Shown here: piece after piece, positions 61,148 through 64,000 of the stretch
How the letters are laid out: each line of letters opens with the position of its first letter
How positions within the stretch are numbered: the first letter of the stretch is position 1
NCBI GenBank assembly: GCA_019636375.1
Contig: JAHBXS010000002.1
Location: 523,621 to 587,620 of the forward strand
Length of the DNA stretch: 64,000 nt
Direction: 5' to 3'
Source: Pirellulaceae bacterium
Lineage (GTDB): Bacteria; Planctomycetota; Planctomycetia; Pirellulales; Pirellulaceae
Notes under the pieces: model-generated
Seen by the model: only the letters and a program-made list of their open reading frames with translations
Told to the model about the DNA's origin: nothing
Databases searched by the model: none
Made by a program: the position numbers and the translations under genes

Positions 61148-61972
61148 TTAGTCGCAAATGCCGTAGCGGACGATACAGTAAACGGCCTTGAAGAGATCTT
61201 TCACGCCAATTTTCTTCCCGTCTTTATATCCGCGGGGTTGGTAGCTAATTGGTCGCTCCGTCATGCGATAGCCGCGTCGGGCAATCTTGGCCGTGATTTC
61301 AGGCTCGATTCCAAACCGACTTTGCTTGAGGTTCAAATCGGTCAGCACCGAACGTCGAAAGACCTTGTAACAGGTCTCCATATCAGTCAACTTGACACCA
61401 TTGAAAATGTTCGAGGATGTCGTCAGCAGCCAATTACCGAAGCGATGAATTGCCGAACCATCAAGGCAGCGATCGTCCAGGTAGCGACTTCCGTACACCA
61501 CATCCGCCTCGTCATTCAAAATGGGGACCAGCAAACTTGGGATATCTTGCGGATCGTACTCTAGGTCGGCATCTTGGACGACCACGATTTCCCCTCGGGC
61601 AGCAGCGAAACCATCGCGAAGCGCTGCTCCTTTTCCTTCATTTTTGTTTTTAAAAATCAGGCGGACGTCGTCGAGCCCTTCCAAACGCTGCAAAATTTTT
61701 CGCGTTTCGTCGGTGCTACAATCGTCGATGACCACGATTTCCTTGCGGAATGGAAGGGCCGCGATTCGGCTGATGACCCGCGCTACTGACTTCTCCTCGT
61801 TGTAAACTGGAATGACCACCGAAACGAGTGTCTCAGTCAATTGACGCTCGGCCGTTGGGGTGTTTTGATACTGCTCAAGTTCGTCATGGACCAATGATTC
61901 TAGGGACTCGAAACGTTGCAAAATGACGTTGAGCTGCAGATCTGCCGATGGAGTATAAAAGGTCGTTGTCAT
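61148..61972 (-). CDS. Family 2 glycosyltransferase (dolichol-phosphate-mannose-synthase-like)
   Basis: From the ATG at 61972 (MTTTFYTPSADLQLNVILQR) the product has 274 residues. The GT-A fold is clear: VSVVIPVYNEEKSVARVI near residue 55, VVIDDCSTDETRKIL, GKGAALRDGFAAARG and the metal-binding DADLEYDPQDIP. The later KVFRRSVL and GIEPEITAKIARRGYR are typical of polyprenyl-phosphate glycosyltransferases that charge undecaprenyl phosphate. No membrane segment is visible. A longer start at 61996 cannot be excluded. Confidence 0.92.
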   Translation of the reverse strand: MTTTFYTPSADLQLNVILQRFESLESLVHDELEQYQNTPTAERQLTETLVSVVIPVYNEEKSVARVISRIAALPFRKEIVVIDDCSTDETRKILQRLEGLDDVRLIFKNKNEGKGAALRDGFAAARGEIVVVQDADLEYDPQDIPSLLVPILNDEADVVYGSRYLDDRCLDGSAIHRFGNWLLTTSSNIFNGVKLTDMETCYKVFRRSVLTDLNLKQSRFGIEPEITAKIARRGYRMTERPISYQPRGYKDGKKIGVKDLFKAVYCIVRYGICD

Positions 61973-62121
61973 TGCGGAAATTTCCCCGAGTGTCATCGAA
62001 TAGCATCTAACTATTGCTTCTGATTCTCCTGGCGTTGTAATTCACAGACATAAAGCCCCACAGAACTGATCTGATTCTTTCCGCAAGAATCGTTCATTCC
62101 GATTTTACCAGATATGCCATG

Positions 62122-62163
62122 AAAAGAACCGGGGAAACTTGGGGAAGTTCACCCGGTTCTTAC
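62122..62163 (-). terminator. Terminator downstream of nrdB
   Basis: On the minus strand, AAGAACCGGGTGAACTTCCC begins a stem that closes with AAGTTTCCCCGGTTCTTTTC: outer AAGAACCGGG/CCCGGTTCTT, inner GAACTT/AAGTTT. It ends in a T-rich tail about 55 bases after the nrdB stop and should end the nrdA-nrdB transcript. Confidence 0.75.
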
Positions 62164-62217
62164 AGATTGATCTTTGTTGAGTTAGCGACAGCCGAAACCA
62201 TCACTATCGCAAACAGT

Positions 62218-63285
62218 CTAGTCCCACTGCAACGCGCCACCCGTTTGGTATTCAGTAACTCGCGTTTCAAAAAAGTTCTTTTCCTTGGGGATGTCCATCG
62301 TTTCGCTCATCCAAGTGAATGGATTCGGGCTCCCGTATTGCACCGGCAAGCCGATCCGCTCAAGTCGGCGGTCAGCGATATGCTGGACATAGTCGCGGAA
62401 CAAACCGGCATTCAACCCCAACACGCCATTGGGCAAGCAGTCTTGAGCGTATGCGATTTCCAATTCAACGGCCTCACGTACGCGATCGACCATTTGTTGC
62501 TTGAACTCAGGTGTCCAAATCTCTGGATTCTCCGCCTTGATTCCGTTGATCAAGTCGATTCCAAAATTGAGGTGAATCGACTCGTCGCGAAGAATGTACT
62601 GAAACTGTTCTCCAATCCCCTTCATCAGGTTACGGCGATGGAAAGAAAGGATCATCACAAAGCCGGTGTAGAAAAAGACGCCTTCCATGATCAGGTAGTA
62701 ACCGATCAAATTCTTTAGGAAAGCTTGAGCCCCCTCGAAAGTTGTGGTCGTGAAGTCTGGGTCGAGCACTTCACGCGTCAACTCCATCTCAAACGCATCC
62801 TTCCGCGCAATCGCTGGGACCTCGCGGTACATGTTGAAAATCTCACCTTCGTCGAGGCCTAGACTTTCGACGACGTACAAGAACGTGTGAGTATGTACAG
62901 CTTCCTCGAATGCCTGACGCAACAAATACTGGCGGCACTCGGCGTTGGTCACATGCTTGAAAATGGCCAGTACCAAGTTGTTACCAACCAGACTTTCGGC
63001 CGTTGAGAAGAAACCGAGGTTTCTCAAAATCACAACACGCTCGTCTGCGGTCAACTGATTGGAACGCCAAATCTCGATATCCTTGTTCATCGGGACCTCG
63101 GTTGGCATCCAGTGATTGGCACATCCATTGATGTAATGCTCCCATGCCCAATTGTACTTGAGGGGCATTAATTGGTTGACATCCACCTGATGGCAGTTGA
63201 TCAAACGCTTTTCCCTAGCATCAATCCGGGAAACTTTACCTTGGACCTCTACTCGTTCGGCTAAATCAATTGAATCTATCGACAT
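62218..63285 (-). CDS. nrdB: Ribonucleotide reductase small subunit, class Ic type
   Basis: The R2 subunit supplies the radical for reducing ribonucleotides to deoxyribonucleotides. I use the ATG at 63285 ([15 protein letters not shown]), with GGAGAG six bases upstream; a longer frame from 63369 is unlikely. The 355 residues include the metal ligands Glu97 ([11 protein letters not shown]), Glu128 and His131 ([13 protein letters not shown]), and the DESIHLNFG block. At the site of the radical tyrosine (E-x-x-H-x-x-x-Y) the residue is Phe135, and the usual first metal ligand Asp is Glu97. Both exchanges mark class Ic enzymes, known from Chlamydia, which use a Mn/Fe cofactor instead of a tyrosyl radical. 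nrdA is 102 bp upstream on the same strand. Confidence 0.93.
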   Translation of the reverse strand: MSIDSIDLAERVEVQGKVSRIDAREKRLINCHQVDVNQLMPLKYNWAWEHYINGCANHWMPTEVPMNKDIEIWRSNQLTADERVVILRNLGFFSTAESLVGNNLVLAIFKHVTNAECRQYLLRQAFEEAVHTHTFLYVVESLGLDEGEIFNMYREVPAIARKDAFEMELTREVLDPDFTTTTFEGAQAFLKNLIGYYLIMEGVFFYTGFVMILSFHRRNLMKGIGEQFQYILRDESIHLNFGIDLINGIKAENPEIWTPEFKQQMVDRVREAVELEIAYAQDCLPNGVLGLNAGLFRDYVQHIADRRLERIGLPVQYGSPNPFTWMSETMDIPKEKNFFETRVTEYQTGGALQWD

Positions 63286-63387
63286 CTCAAATCTCTCCAT
63301 GCTCTGAGTAAAACAAATCAAAAACGGGAGGAGCCGAGCGGAAGCGTTCACTCCCACTCGACTCCCCAATACGGGGTTCTGTAGGAC

Positions 63388-64000
63388 TTATTGACAAGCC
63401 TCGCAGTCGGGATCATCCAAGCGACAGGCTTTGATTTCCGGCTGCTGCTCGTTGATCTTAAAATCATCGGTGCTTTGGTTGGTGGTACCGGTCGCTTGTC
63501 GCTGAACGTGTACATCTCCCGAGGCACTCTTGTTCTTCATCCAACGGGGTTGGACACCGAACTTGTTGATATCCACTGTGGACTGTTCGACATTGGTGGC
63601 CCCCAACGTCCGCAAGTAATAGGTCGTCTTCAACCCTTTTTGCCAAGCCAAACGATACATGTCGTCCAACCTTTTGCCACTCGGCTGGCCGAGGTACAGA
63701 TTGAGTGACTGACCCATGTCGATCCATTTTTGGCGGCGGCTGGCACATTCGATCAACCATTTCGGTTCGATTTCAAACGCGGTGGCATAGCGGTCTTTAA
63801 TGTCCTGCGGAAGTCCCGGAATCTCGCCCAGCGATCCGTTGTAGTATTTGATCGCTTCGAGCAAATCATCGCACCACAAGCCACGATCCTTGAGTTCGTT
63901 GACCAAGTGAATATTGACCTGCACGAACTCGCCCGACAAATTACTCTTGGCAAACAAGTGCTTGTAGGTTGGTTCGATCGATTGGGTGACTCCGATGATC
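63388..64000 (-). CDS. nrdA: Ribonucleotide reductase large subunit, C-terminal part
   Basis: The frame is open to the right edge ([20 protein letters not shown] and on), so the gene starts outside the window; about 203 C-terminal residues are seen. The conserved [17 protein letters not shown] block and [16 protein letters not shown] match class I R1 proteins. The tail ends [12 protein letters not shown], with the CxxC pair that passes electrons from thioredoxin or glutaredoxin to the active site. It precedes nrdB, with a 102-bp gap. The ATG at 63957 in this frame is internal. Confidence 0.93.
   Translation of the reverse strand, partial: IIGVTQSIEPTYKHLFAKSNLSGEFVQVNIHLVNELKDRGLWCDDLLEAIKYYNGSLGEIPGLPQDIKDRYATAFEIEPKWLIECASRRQKWIDMGQSLNLYLGQPSGKRLDDMYRLAWQKGLKTTYYLRTLGATNVEQSTVDINKFGVQPRWMKNKSASGDVHVQRQATGTTNQSTDDFKINEQQPEIKACRLDDPDCEACQ

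Noticed and set aside
62119..62718. Plus-strand frame opposite nrdB
   Set aside because: The minus strand holds all R2 metal ligands; the plus frame has no recognisable features.

Overview
The window looks like a planctomycete chromosome (Planctomycetota, probably Pirellulales-like). The evidence is a giant protein with an N-terminal LEPR-XLL motif, an SHD1-domain secreted protein, a fused CcsB-CcsA cytochrome c synthase, a class Ic-type ribonucleotide reductase R2, and several signal-peptide-bearing families of the kind common in that phylum. No rRNA or tRNA was recognised. The organism call is an inference from protein families, not from a marker gene.

Layout. 1-15.7 kb is mostly housekeeping: prfA (cut by the left edge), aroC, a membrane-anchored protein of unknown role, a CcsBA-like cytochrome c synthase with an upstream lipoprotein, fumarylacetoacetase with an unknown partner, a PIF1/RecD-like helicase, and an HTH-acidic-transmembrane protein with a clear terminator. 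15.9-28.1 kb is an accessory island. 28.1-36.2 kb holds a three-gene ABC exporter operon, ispF-ruvC-ruvA and an SHD1/beta-propeller protein. 36.3-38.8 kb holds hipBA and palindromic repeats. 38.8-42.3 kb holds a sulfur-relay-like cluster (TusA-OsmC fusion, DsrE, TusA, YjbQ), a histone-H1-like protein and a TatD hydrolase. 42.5-56.4 kb holds hydrolases and transport or envelope genes: an esterase, a dipeptidase-asparaginase fusion, an M28 peptidase, an FNT channel, a CoA transferase, a FloA-like fragment, an MBL hydrolase, an HtrA and a pseudo-HtrA, a rhomboid protease and NagB. 56.7-64 kb holds two HlyD-type adaptors, a secreted unknown, a glycosyltransferase, nrdB, and nrdA (cut by the right edge).

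The most interesting part is 16.6-27.5 kb. A giant LEPR-XLL surface protein ends in a variable tip with an HExxH motif and is followed 4 bp later by a 77-aa gene. Immediately downstream lies a 5'-truncated paralogue of its central region. This paralogue carries a different HExxH tip and is followed 2 bp later by a different small gene. Next comes a third tip, an EndoU-like nuclease tail, again with its own small downstream gene. This is the architecture of a polymorphic toxin with orphan toxin/immunity cassettes, here on a planctomycete LEPR-XLL scaffold. The giant gene starts just after 14 tandem heptamers (9 x TCTCGCT, 5 x TCTCAAT). The only good ribosome binding site lies upstream of them, in a reading frame that would join the giant frame if one heptamer were gained, which suggests phase variation. 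A short motif recurs at cassette boundaries, transposase fragments lie between cassettes, and a roughly 155-bp duplication of the 3' end of a neighbouring gene flanks the whole island.
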